Below are positions 1 through 7,162 of a stretch of DNA of 64,000 bases, piece after piece. How positions within the stretch are numbered: position 1 is the first letter of the stretch; each line of letters begins with the position of its first letter. The stretch covers positions 62,001-126,000 of the forward strand of contig NZ_JACVVP010000006.1 of assembly GCF_014534745.1 (NCBI RefSeq). Reading direction: 5' to 3'. The notes beneath the pieces are model-generated. The model searched no databases. It saw nothing but the letters and a program-made list of their open reading frames with translations, and was not told where the DNA came from. The translations under genes were made by a program, and so were the position numbers. This DNA is from Flammeovirga sp. EKP202. Its GTDB lineage: Bacteria; Bacteroidota; Bacteroidia; Cytophagales; Flammeovirgaceae.

Positions 1-402
1 ATCACTTTTCGTATTGAATGACAAAGAAATAAGAATACCATCCACTTGTCTATCCAATAAAATATCTATGCACTCTTTCTCTTTCTGCTCTTGTTCATCA
101 CTATGTACAATGATCAGATCATACCCCAAAGGTTTTAAGAATTGCTCAATCCCCAGAATAACTCTTCCAAAAAAAGGAACCGTTAATTCAGGTATAATCA
201 CTCCGATCAAATACGATTTCTTACTCGCTAACCCTGCCGCTAATACACTTTTTTTATAACCGATTTTTTCGGCAAGCTCCAAAACCTTCTTTTTGGTCAT
301 GGGATTTACGTCCTCCGCTCCTCTTATTGCTCTTGAAACTGTAGAGACAGAAATGTCTAATCTCCTAGCAATATCCTTTATGGTTGGCTTTCTTTTTTTC
401 AT
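1..402 (-). CDS. LacI/GalR-family transcriptional regulator (partial, C-terminus beyond the window edge)
   Basis: The visible 134 residues are the N-terminal part of a LacI/GalR repressor. Residues 6-27 (TIKDIARRLDISVSTVSRAIRG) form the helix-turn-helix, followed by the hinge-helix region (KKSVLAAGLASKKSYLIGVIIP) and the start of the periplasmic-binding-protein-like effector domain (PELTVPFFGRVILGIEQ). The start ATG is at 400-402, read leftwards, and the reading frame is open to the first base, so the gene continues outside. It is divergent from galK, and a LacI-type palindrome lies 52 bases from its start, so I infer that it controls the galactose operon, itself, or both. The effector cannot be read because that domain is cut off. 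Family assignment is very safe; the target is an inference from position. Confidence 0.9.
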   Translation of the reverse strand, partial: MKKRKPTIKDIARRLDISVSTVSRAIRGAEDVNPMTKKKVLELAEKIGYKKSVLAAGLASKKSYLIGVIIPELTVPFFGRVILGIEQFLKPLGYDLIIVHSDEQEQKEKECIDILLDRQVDGILISLSFNTKSD

Positions 403-453
403 ACCCAAAATTACAAAAATCTCGAAAATAAACACGTCAAAAATTACCGAGAA

Positions 454-467
454 CGTTACCGGTAACG
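454..467. promoter_or_regulatory. LacI-type operator palindrome between lacI-like gene and galK
   Basis: CGTTACCGGTAACG is a perfect 14-base palindrome with a central CG, the usual geometry of LacI/GalR-family operators. It lies 52 bases from the start of the divergent LacI-family gene and about 110 bases upstream of galK. It sits upstream of the galK promoter candidate rather than on it, so it may act on the regulator gene or need a second site. Confidence 0.65.
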
Positions 468-494
468 CTATTTTCGAAATTCATTAAGTGTTTA

Positions 495-526
495 TTTGTC
501 CTTTAAAATAAAACCCATCATGTTTG
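495..526 (+). promoter_or_regulatory. Candidate galK operon promoter (Bacteroidota type)
   Basis: TTTG at 495-498 (the -33 element) is followed after 20 bases by CATGTTTG at 519-526, which matches 7 of 8 positions of the Bacteroidota -7 consensus TAnnTTTG. The spacing is the normal one. Transcription would start near 532, about 45 bases before the galK ATG. Confidence 0.4.
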
Positions 527-576
527 AACCATCGAAATGAAATAAACGATATTTTTAAACTAAAAAATAAAGCAAC

Positions 577-1737
577 ATGAACGCTAAAGCTGTAGTAGCA
601 AAATTCGAAGAATTATTTAATAAAGAACCAATGGTATCAAGAGCTCCTGGTAGAGTGAATATCATCGGTGAGCACACTGACTACAACGACGGTTTTGTAT
701 TACCCGCATCAATCGACAAAGAAATGGTTTTCGCATTAGCTTTAAACGGTACTGATACTGTTAATGCTTATGCATTGGACTTAGAAGAGTCTGGTTCTTT
801 CGAATTATCAAACATTGTTCCTTCAGAAGGTTGGATCAACTACATCAAAGGTGTTGTTGCTGAAACAGCTGTAAAAGGTTTAGAACCAAAGGGTTTTGAT
901 GTTGTTTTTGCTGGCGATGTGCCTCTAGGAGCTGGTATGTCTTCATCTGCTGCTTTAGAGTGTGCATTGGCAACAGGTTTAAATAAATTATTCGAAGGTG
1001 ATTTATCGAAGTTAGATATCGTGTTGGCTTCACAAATGTCAGAGCATAACTATGCTGGCGTAAAGTGTGGTATCATGGACCAATTCGCTTCTACTTTCGG
1101 TCAAGCCAACAAAGTAATCAAGTTAGACTGCCGTACAAAAGAGTATGAGTACCATAACTTAGATATCACTGGTCACAAATTGGTATTATGTAACACTAAC
1201 GTGACACACTCATTAGCTTCTTCTGAGTACAACACAAGAAGAGAGCAATGTGAAGCAGGTGTTGAAGTAATCAAAGAAACTTATCCTGATATCATCAACT
1301 TACGTGACGTAACAGTTGATCAGATCCATGAGTTTGAAGGTAAAATGGATCCGGTAATTTATGACAGATGTTCGTATGTGGTTGAAGAAAACGACCGTTT
1401 AACGAAAGCATGTGAATTTATGGATAACGGAGACTTAGTGAACTTAGGTAAAATGATCTATGGTTCTCACGAAGGTCTTTCTAAGAAATATGCAGTATCA
1501 TGTCCAGAGTTAGACTTCTTGGTGGAGCAAACTTTAGAAGATGACAATGTACTTGGTGCGAGAATGATGGGTGGCGGCTTCGGTGGCTGTACAATCAACC
1601 TTGTAAAAGAGGAAGCTGTAGACGCGTTTGTTGAAAGAATGACTAAAGCATACAAAGAAGGTATGGGTAAAGATCTTTCTGCTTACGTTGTTGTTATCGG
1701 TGACGGTGCAAGAGTTGAAGAGTCAGTTGAAGCTTAA
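577..1737 (+). CDS. galK: Galactokinase
   Basis: Galactokinase phosphorylates alpha-D-galactose with ATP to galactose-1-phosphate, the first committed step of the cytoplasmic Leloir pathway. The 386 residues are the usual family length. The galactokinase signature GRVNIIGEHTDYNDG is at about residues 25-39, the GHMP-kinase ATP loop PLGAGMSSSAAL at about 115-126, and the C-terminal GHMP motif MGGGFGGC near 331. It is the first gene of galK-galT-galE-galM. The gap to galT is 81 bases and contains a strong stem-loop. No key residue appears missing. Assignment is very safe. Confidence 0.97.
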   Translation: MNAKAVVAKFEELFNKEPMVSRAPGRVNIIGEHTDYNDGFVLPASIDKEMVFALALNGTDTVNAYALDLEESGSFELSNIVPSEGWINYIKGVVAETAVKGLEPKGFDVVFAGDVPLGAGMSSSAALECALATGLNKLFEGDLSKLDIVLASQMSEHNYAGVKCGIMDQFASTFGQANKVIKLDCRTKEYEYHNLDITGHKLVLCNTNVTHSLASSEYNTRREQCEAGVEVIKETYPDIINLRDVTVDQIHEFEGKMDPVIYDRCSYVVEENDRLTKACEFMDNGDLVNLGKMIYGSHEGLSKKYAVSCPELDFLVEQTLEDDNVLGARMMGGGFGGCTINLVKEEAVDAFVERMTKAYKEGMGKDLSAYVVVIGDGARVEESVEA

Positions 1738-1750
1738 TTTATACTTATGA

Positions 1751-1781
1751 AAAGCATGTTTAGTCAAACTAAACATGCTTT
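1751..1781 (+). terminator. Stem-loop with T-run between galK and galT (terminator or attenuator)
   Basis: A perfect 13-base-pair stem (arms 1751-1763 and 1769-1781) with a 5-base loop is followed within a few bases by eight T at 1788-1795. It has the form of an intrinsic terminator but lies inside what should be one operon, so partial termination or 3'-end protection of the galK transcript is likely. Confidence 0.65.
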
Positions 1782-1818
1782 AAAGAATTTTTTTTGACTA
1801 GGAAAACAAAAATCGAAA

Positions 1819-2883
1819 ATGGAATTTAATTTTGAGGATCATCCTCACCGTCGATACAACCCACTTACAAACGAATGGGTACAAGTTTCTCCTCATAGAG
1901 CGAAGAGACCTTGGCAAGGACAAGTAGAAAAGATTGAGGAAGAGAAACGTCCTGAACATGATCCTTCGTGTTACTTATGTCCGGGTAATACTCGTGTCAA
2001 TGGCGAAGTGAACCCTCAGTATACTGATACTTATGTATTCCAAAATGATTTCGCTGCTTTGTTGGAAGATGTTCCTACAGGCGAAATGAATGAAGGCAAT
2101 GGTCTTTTCAGAGCAAAAAGTGAAAGAGGTTTGTGTAAAGTAATTTGCTTCTCTCCTCGTCACGATTTGACTATTCCTGAAATGGAAACAGAAGGAATCA
2201 GAAAAGTAGTTGACCTTTGGGCAAAAGAATATACTGAGCTAGGTGCTAGAGATTACATCAACCACGTACAGATTTTTGAAAATAAAGGTTCAGTGATGGG
2301 ATGTTCAAACCCTCACCCTCACGGTCAAATCTGGGCTCAAGAATCTATTCCTCAAGAGCCAGCAAAGAAGCAAGTAAATCAAAAAGCGTACTATGACAAA
2401 AATGGTACAACTTTACTTTCTGATTACATTGCTCAAGAAATCAAGCAACAAACAAGAGTTGTTTATGAAAATGAGCACTTTGTTGCCATCGTTCCTTTCT
2501 GGGCAGTATGGCCATTTGAAACGATGATCGTTCCGAAAAGAGCAGTAAGCAGAATTACTGATCTTTCTGACGAAGAAAAAGATGCTTTCGCGGATGCATA
2601 CAGAGCTTTAACGATCAAGTATGACAACATCTTCGAAGTTTCTTTCCCTTACTCTGCGGGTATCCACCAAGCTCCAACTGATGGAGAGGATCACCCAGAG
2701 TGGCACATGCACATGTGTTTCTACCCTCCTTTACTTCGCTCTGCTACAGTGAAGAAGTTTATGGTAGGTTATGAAATGCTTGCTAATGCTCAAAGAGATA
2801 TCACTGCTGAAACAGCGGCTGCACGTATTAGAGAGCAATCTTTAGTACACTATAAAAGTGCTGTTTTAGAAGAAGAAAAATAA
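1819..2883 (+). CDS. galT: Galactose-1-phosphate uridylyltransferase
   Basis: This enzyme exchanges galactose-1-phosphate with UDP-glucose, giving UDP-galactose and glucose-1-phosphate. The class I active-site motif HPHGQIW is near residue 165, with the nucleophilic histidine between the two prolines' flanks. CYLCPGN near residues 51-57 gives the cysteine pair of the zinc site, and the C-terminal [13 protein letters not shown] matches the second HIT-type half. The 354 residues are normal length. It lies between galK and galE, and both gaps hold stem-loops, so it is probably co-transcribed with imperfect read-through. Assignment is very safe. Confidence 0.97.
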   Translation: MEFNFEDHPHRRYNPLTNEWVQVSPHRAKRPWQGQVEKIEEEKRPEHDPSCYLCPGNTRVNGEVNPQYTDTYVFQNDFAALLEDVPTGEMNEGNGLFRAKSERGLCKVICFSPRHDLTIPEMETEGIRKVVDLWAKEYTELGARDYINHVQIFENKGSVMGCSNPHPHGQIWAQESIPQEPAKKQVNQKAYYDKNGTTLLSDYIAQEIKQQTRVVYENEHFVAIVPFWAVWPFETMIVPKRAVSRITDLSDEEKDAFADAYRALTIKYDNIFEVSFPYSAGIHQAPTDGEDHPEWHMHMCFYPPLLRSATVKKFMVGYEMLANAQRDITAETAAARIREQSLVHYKSAVLEEEK

Positions 2884-2894
2884 CATTAGATAAT

Positions 2895-2932
2895 TTATAG
2901 ACTAGTAATGAACGATAATTGCTAGTCTATAA
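2895..2932 (+). terminator. Stem-loop between galT and galE (attenuator or processing hairpin)
   Basis: An 11-base-pair perfect stem (2895-2905 with 2922-2932) extends inwards by a few weaker pairs and is followed by AATTTTATC. The T-run is short, so an incomplete terminator or an mRNA-stabilising hairpin fits better than a full stop. Confidence 0.5.
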
Positions 2933-2965
2933 TTTTATCATTAATAGAGTTAACAAATAAACAAA

Positions 2966-3997
2966 ATGAAGATTTTAGTAACAGGAGGTTTAGGTTACAT
3001 TGGTTCACATACCTCAGTGGAATTAATCAATAAAGGATTTGAAGTGGTTATCGTTGACAACTTATCAAATTCTGAAATTGGTGCATTGGAAGGTATTGAA
3101 AAAATCACTGGAACAAAGCCTAAGTTCTATGAGTTTGATCTTTTAGATTTTGATAAATTAGATCAATTATTCCAAGAGGAGAAGATTGATGGTATTATTC
3201 ACTTTGCAGCTTCAAAAGCAGTAGGTGAGTCTGTAAATAAGCCAAGCCTTTACTACAGAAATAACCTTCAATCGTTATTAAACATCTTAGACCTAATGGT
3301 AAAACATGAGGTTAGCAACTTTGTTTTCTCTTCATCTTGTACAGTTTATGGTCAGCCAGATGTGTTGCCTGTAACTGAACAAACGCCAGTTCAACCTGCT
3401 TTATCTCCTTACGGAAATACAAAACAAGTAGGTGAAGAGATCATTAGAGATATCGTAAAAGCTGAAAGCGGATTAAAAGCTATCGCTCTACGTTATTTCA
3501 ACCCTGTTGGTGCTCATGATTCAGCATTGATTGGTGAATTACCTTTGGGTGTTCCTCAAAACTTAATGCCATTTATCACACAAACAGGTGTGGGTATGAG
3601 AGCTGAATTGAGTGTATTTGGTGATGATTACAATACTAAAGATGGTACTTGTATTCGTGATTACATCCACGTAGTAGATTTAGCACAAGCTCATATTGTT
3701 GCATTAAACAGAATGATCGAGAGCAAGCAGAAAGAAGATTACGAATTCTTCAACGTAGGAACAGGTACTGGTTCTACTGTTTTAGAAGTAATCCAATCAT
3801 TCGAAAAAATGTCAGGTGTAAAACTGAACTACAAATTGGTAGAACGTCGTGAAGGTGACATCGAAAAGATCTATGCTGACACTACTTTCGGTAACCAAGA
3901 GTTAGGGTGGCAATCTGAAAAGACATTGGATGACATGACAGGTTCTGCTTGGAAATGGCAACAACAATTGCAAGAAAAAGCTTTATCAAAGGCTTAG
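2966..3997 (+). CDS. galE: UDP-glucose 4-epimerase
   Basis: GalE interconverts UDP-galactose and UDP-glucose using tightly bound NAD, and so closes the Leloir cycle. The N-terminal Rossmann motif GGLGYIGSHT is at residues 7-16. The serine before the catalytic pair is in FSSSCTVYG, and the YxxxK catalytic pair is in SPYGNTK near residues 149-153. The 343 residues are typical of the extended short-chain dehydrogenase family. It is the third gene of the operon. A 219-base gap with a long hairpin separates it from galM, so galM could also have its own promoter. Assignment is very safe. Confidence 0.97.
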   Translation: MKILVTGGLGYIGSHTSVELINKGFEVVIVDNLSNSEIGALEGIEKITGTKPKFYEFDLLDFDKLDQLFQEEKIDGIIHFAASKAVGESVNKPSLYYRNNLQSLLNILDLMVKHEVSNFVFSSSCTVYGQPDVLPVTEQTPVQPALSPYGNTKQVGEEIIRDIVKAESGLKAIALRYFNPVGAHDSALIGELPLGVPQNLMPFITQTGVGMRAELSVFGDDYNTKDGTCIRDYIHVVDLAQAHIVALNRMIESKQKEDYEFFNVGTGTGSTVLEVIQSFEKMSGVKLNYKLVERREGDIEKIYADTTFGNQELGWQSEKTLDDMTGSAWKWQQQLQEKALSKA

Positions 3998-4087
3998 TAA
4001 AATAGTGTGTACGGCAAAAAAACTAAACATTTTTTTGACTTAATACTTGAAGCATTTTATTGTACAGGTAATTTCAGATGAATAGAT

Positions 4088-4129
4088 GCTCTAAATACTT
4101 CTCTTAAATACTAAGAGAAGTGTTAGAGC
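4088..4129 (+). terminator. Long hairpin between galE and galM
   Basis: Arms 4088-4106 and 4112-4129 pair over about 18 bases with a single bulge and a 5-base loop. No long T-run follows, which argues for an RNA-stabilising or processing hairpin, or a transcript boundary, rather than a strong intrinsic terminator. Confidence 0.5.
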
Positions 4130-4216
4130 CTATTCCTATTTAAAAACTCACATTTTAAAAGGGTCAATTCACTGATTTCTATATTACTACTAGCAAACCT
4201 TAAAAGTTTTAATGAA

Positions 4217-5278
4217 ATGATAGACATAAAACAAATCGAAAAAGTCTCTTGGGGCAAAGTCAATGATAAAGAGGTATTCTTATATACACTTACAAATCAA
4301 TTAGGCTCCCAATTAAAAGTGTCAACTTATGGTGGCATTTTAGTTAGCTTTTTAACCGCTGATAAAAACGGTGAAATGGCAGATGTTCTTCTTGGAAAAG
4401 ATTCTTTAGAAGACTATTTAGATAACAGCTGCTACCTTGGTGCAACTGTTGGACAGTTTGCAAATAGAATTGCAAAAGGTAATATCTCTATTGATGGAGT
4501 TGAATATCAATTGGCAACAAACAATGGTCCTAACTTCTTACACGGAGGTGATGTAGGATTTGACCGCCAAGTTTTTGATATCGTAGAAGAAATTTCAGAA
4601 GGTAGTGTAAACTCAGTTGTCTTATCACATACAAGTCCTGATGGTTTTGAAAACCTTCCTGGTAATGTGACATTGACACTAAAAATCTCATTGACTGACG
4701 AAAATGAAGTGATATTGGATTACAGTGCAACTACTGATAAAAAGACAATCGTAAACTTCACTTCTCACCCTTATTTCAACCTTAAAGGTGAAGGAGAAAT
4801 TTCAGATCACACTTTAAAACTAAACTGTAATTTCTATACTCCTATTGATGAAACTTGTATTCCTACAGGTGAAATTGCTACGGTAAAAGGAACTCCTTTT
4901 GATTTTACAGAAGAAAAAGTAATCGGTAACGAGATTGATGCTGATCACGATCAAACAAAAATCGGTATTGGTTACGACCACAACTTGGTAATTAATAAGC
5001 CACTTAATGAGTACGGATTAGTAGGTGTTGCTTACGAAGCTACTACTGGCCGTGCAATGGAGGTTTATACTACTGAACCAGGAGTGCAATTCTATACTGG
5101 TAACTGGCTTGAAGGTGAGCTTGGTAAAAACCAAACGCCACTTATCAAACGTCAAGGTTTCTGTCTGGAAGCACAACACTACCCAGACTCTCCAAACCAA
5201 CCACACTTCCCTTCAGTGATTTTAAATCCTGGTGAAGAGTACACTCAAAAAACAGTGTATAAGTTTGTAGTAAAGTAG
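4217..5278 (+). CDS. galM: Aldose 1-epimerase (galactose mutarotase)
   Basis: GalM interconverts beta- and alpha-D-galactose so that galactokinase receives the alpha anomer. Family motifs are clear: NRIAKGNISIDG, the substrate-binding NNGPNFLHGG near residue 100, the catalytic-histidine motif SHPYFNL, and the catalytic-glutamate region TTEPGVQFYTGNW near residue 287. The 353 residues are normal length. The ATG at 4217 is preferred because an ATG five bases upstream runs straight into a stop. No signal peptide is present, so it acts in the cytoplasm with the rest of the galactose operon. It ends at a strong terminator. Confidence 0.95.
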   Translation: MIDIKQIEKVSWGKVNDKEVFLYTLTNQLGSQLKVSTYGGILVSFLTADKNGEMADVLLGKDSLEDYLDNSCYLGATVGQFANRIAKGNISIDGVEYQLATNNGPNFLHGGDVGFDRQVFDIVEEISEGSVNSVVLSHTSPDGFENLPGNVTLTLKISLTDENEVILDYSATTDKKTIVNFTSHPYFNLKGEGEISDHTLKLNCNFYTPIDETCIPTGEIATVKGTPFDFTEEKVIGNEIDADHDQTKIGIGYDHNLVINKPLNEYGLVGVAYEATTGRAMEVYTTEPGVQFYTGNWLEGELGKNQTPLIKRQGFCLEAQHYPDSPNQPHFPSVILNPGEEYTQKTVYKFVVK

Positions 5279-5300
5279 TTTTTACTTTTCAGATAAAAAG

Positions 5301-5336
5301 AAAGTCCTGATTCTAATCTAACAGAATCAGGACTTT
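5301..5336. terminator. Bidirectional intrinsic terminator after galM
   Basis: A 14-base-pair perfect stem (5301-5314 with 5323-5336) has an 8-base loop, with A-rich sequence before and T-rich sequence after. It can serve both galM and the convergent gene that ends at 5360. Confidence 0.85.
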
Positions 5337-5359
5337 TATATTTATCTAAACTACTGACC

Positions 5360-5896
5360 TTAACCTTTGTGGAGTTTTGGTCTTCTTTGAATGGTTTCCA
5401 AATAAGAAGACACATTTAATACACTAGAATTAAGTTTATTTTTAGTTGAAGCATAAAGGTTAAGCACCTGTAATTTTGCCTCTTCAATTTTTTGTTCTTT
5501 TGTTTTCATTTTTTTTAGCTGTTCATAATCTTCAAAAAATCTTTCTTCCTCAATTTCAAGGATTGTATTAAAAAGAGTTTGTCCTTGTAATATGTTATTA
5601 TAACCACTGATTAGGTTTGAAACTTCTCTCTTCTTTAATTTAATTCCATATTTACTTTTTAATATTTCAGCTGACTGTTCTACAAAATCCTCAGCTGTCA
5701 TATTAAACTCTACACCTTTTAAATTTCTCAAATCCTTCATAAACCAATAAAATGGTAACAACGCCCATTGCGGTTCAAATAATCTTCTTGTTAACCTACC
5801 AGTATTAAATTCTAACATAGAATTTAATTCTTTGATATATTGACTATGGATTAATTTATAAGTTATTGTTTCTTGATTTATGTTTTGATTTTTCAT
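5360..5896 (-). CDS. Hypothetical protein, helical, 178 aa
   Basis: I do not recognise this family. The protein is soluble-looking, with no signal peptide or membrane segment. It is rich in Lys, Glu and Leu, and the stretch around residues 115-150 (EEERFFEDYEQLKKMKTKEQ) looks like a long charged helix or coiled coil. The ATG at 5894-5896 is preceded by an A/G-rich stretch (AAAGGGGTTGCT). It converges on galM across a shared terminator and has no same-strand partner. Length and codon use resemble its neighbours, so I accept it as a real gene without assigning a function. Confidence 0.65.
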   Translation of the reverse strand: MKNQNINQETITYKLIHSQYIKELNSMLEFNTGRLTRRLFEPQWALLPFYWFMKDLRNLKGVEFNMTAEDFVEQSAEILKSKYGIKLKKREVSNLISGYNNILQGQTLFNTILEIEEERFFEDYEQLKKMKTKEQKIEEAKLQVLNLYASTKNKLNSSVLNVSSYLETIQRRPKLHKG

Positions 5897-6036
5897 AGCA
5901 ACCCCTTTTTAAGTTAGAAAAATACACTTATTTGTATTTACTTTTTATATTGAACGAAAGGTCAAAATAAAGGGTTGAAGAAAGAAATATAATAATCCTT
6001 AAAGATAGTTAAGCACCAAATTATAATTGAACTAAA

Positions 6037-6426
6037 ATGAAAATCACCGCAGATCATACCTATATTATTGTCCATTTTGATATTCATCAAAGTTGGGATT
6101 TTTTCCAAATCATAGGTTTAAATGAAGACGAGTCTAATGCTCTTCATCAACAAATTGATCACCTCCTATATCAAGCAACATTAAATGAGCAGGAAAATGA
6201 CTTCTTGGCCATTGAATATATCATAGCTTATGCATTTGAGAAGAAGTTCTCTTTATTTAAAAATTATCCAAAAGAATTTTTTGATAATATGACTGTAGAA
6301 TGTGATGGGGAGACACTCGACTTTATTATTGATCTCTCTGAAACCATTGTGAAAGAAGCTGCAGTACATTTATTGAAGAATCTACTCAAATATGATTTAT
6401 TTGAATACCAACTGCTTACATCATAA
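6037..6426 (+). CDS. Hypothetical acidic protein, 129 aa
   Basis: I do not recognise this family. The product has no signal peptide or transmembrane helix and is rich in acidic and aromatic residues (HFDIHQSWDFFQIIGLNEDE near the N-terminus). It is predicted to be mostly helical and ends in an amphipathic segment (KEAAVHLLKNLLKYDLFEYQ). It lies 170 bases upstream of the ECF-like sigma factor on the same strand. That gap is AT-rich without a clear terminator, so co-expression is possible but not shown. Confidence 0.6.
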   Translation: MKITADHTYIIVHFDIHQSWDFFQIIGLNEDESNALHQQIDHLLYQATLNEQENDFLAIEYIIAYAFEKKFSLFKNYPKEFFDNMTVECDGETLDFIIDLSETIVKEAAVHLLKNLLKYDLFEYQLLTS

Positions 6427-6595
6427 TTGTATTACATTAATCTGTATTTAATGATTTTGTAAAAGAATTAACGGTTATCAAATTTCTCCTATTAGAGAAA
6501 AAAATAATTTCGTAATGTTATAAACCTAAAAATAATTATATTATGGCTAAGGTTTATCTCTGTCTTAGTTTTTCATTCTATTATAATACTTACAC

Positions 6596-7153
6596 ATGAA
6601 CAAAAGAGAAGTTTCACAATTACTCAACCAGCTTGATTTACCAAAATCAAAAGAACAACTTTATCCTATTGTCTATGATAATCTTCATGATATTGCTGAA
6701 AAACTATTTCATAGAGAAAGAGCTGATCATACTTTACAACCTACTCTTCTTGTCAATGAAGCTTACCTGAATTTAGTGGATCAAGAACACATCAACTGGC
6801 AAGGGAGAACACATTTTTTTGCGGTAGGAGCTCAGGCAATTCGTAGAATTTTGGTGCATCATGCAAGAACAAAAAATGCTCAAAAAAGAGGTGGTGGAGA
6901 ACATCTTTTAGAACTCGAAGAAGGTATTGCATTTACACCTGAGAAAGAGGGTATGGTACTTGATATTCATGAAGGCTTAGAGCAACTTTCTAAAATTCAT
7001 GAAAGACAAGCAACTGTTGTTGAGTTGAAGTTCTTCGGAGGTTTGAAAATGCAAGAAATTGCTGATGAATTAGGTGTTTCCATCAAAACAGTTGAAGTAG
7101 ACTGGAAAGTCGCAAAAGCGTGGCTGAAGAAATTTATGAAAAGCGATCTATAA
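6596..7153 (+). CDS. ECF-like RNA polymerase sigma factor (PF07638 type)
   Basis: The protein directs RNA polymerase to a specific promoter set. Its region 2 half has the wording typical of the PF07638 sigma-70 ECF-like group: LQPTLLVNEAYLNLVD, then THFFAVGAQAIRRILVHHAR and the glycine-rich KRGGGEHLLELEE. Region 4 is at about residues 135-180, with an HTH in MQEIADELGVSIKTVEVDWK. The 185 residues are the usual length. The kinase gene follows after only 9 bases, which indicates one operon. No anti-sigma factor is adjacent, so regulation through the kinase is the natural inference, as seen in other bacteria where this sigma group is paired with Ser/Thr kinases. Confidence 0.9.
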   Translation: MNKREVSQLLNQLDLPKSKEQLYPIVYDNLHDIAEKLFHRERADHTLQPTLLVNEAYLNLVDQEHINWQGRTHFFAVGAQAIRRILVHHARTKNAQKRGGGEHLLELEEGIAFTPEKEGMVLDIHEGLEQLSKIHERQATVVELKFFGGLKMQEIADELGVSIKTVEVDWKVAKAWLKKFMKSDL

Positions 7154-7162
7154 AACTACTCT

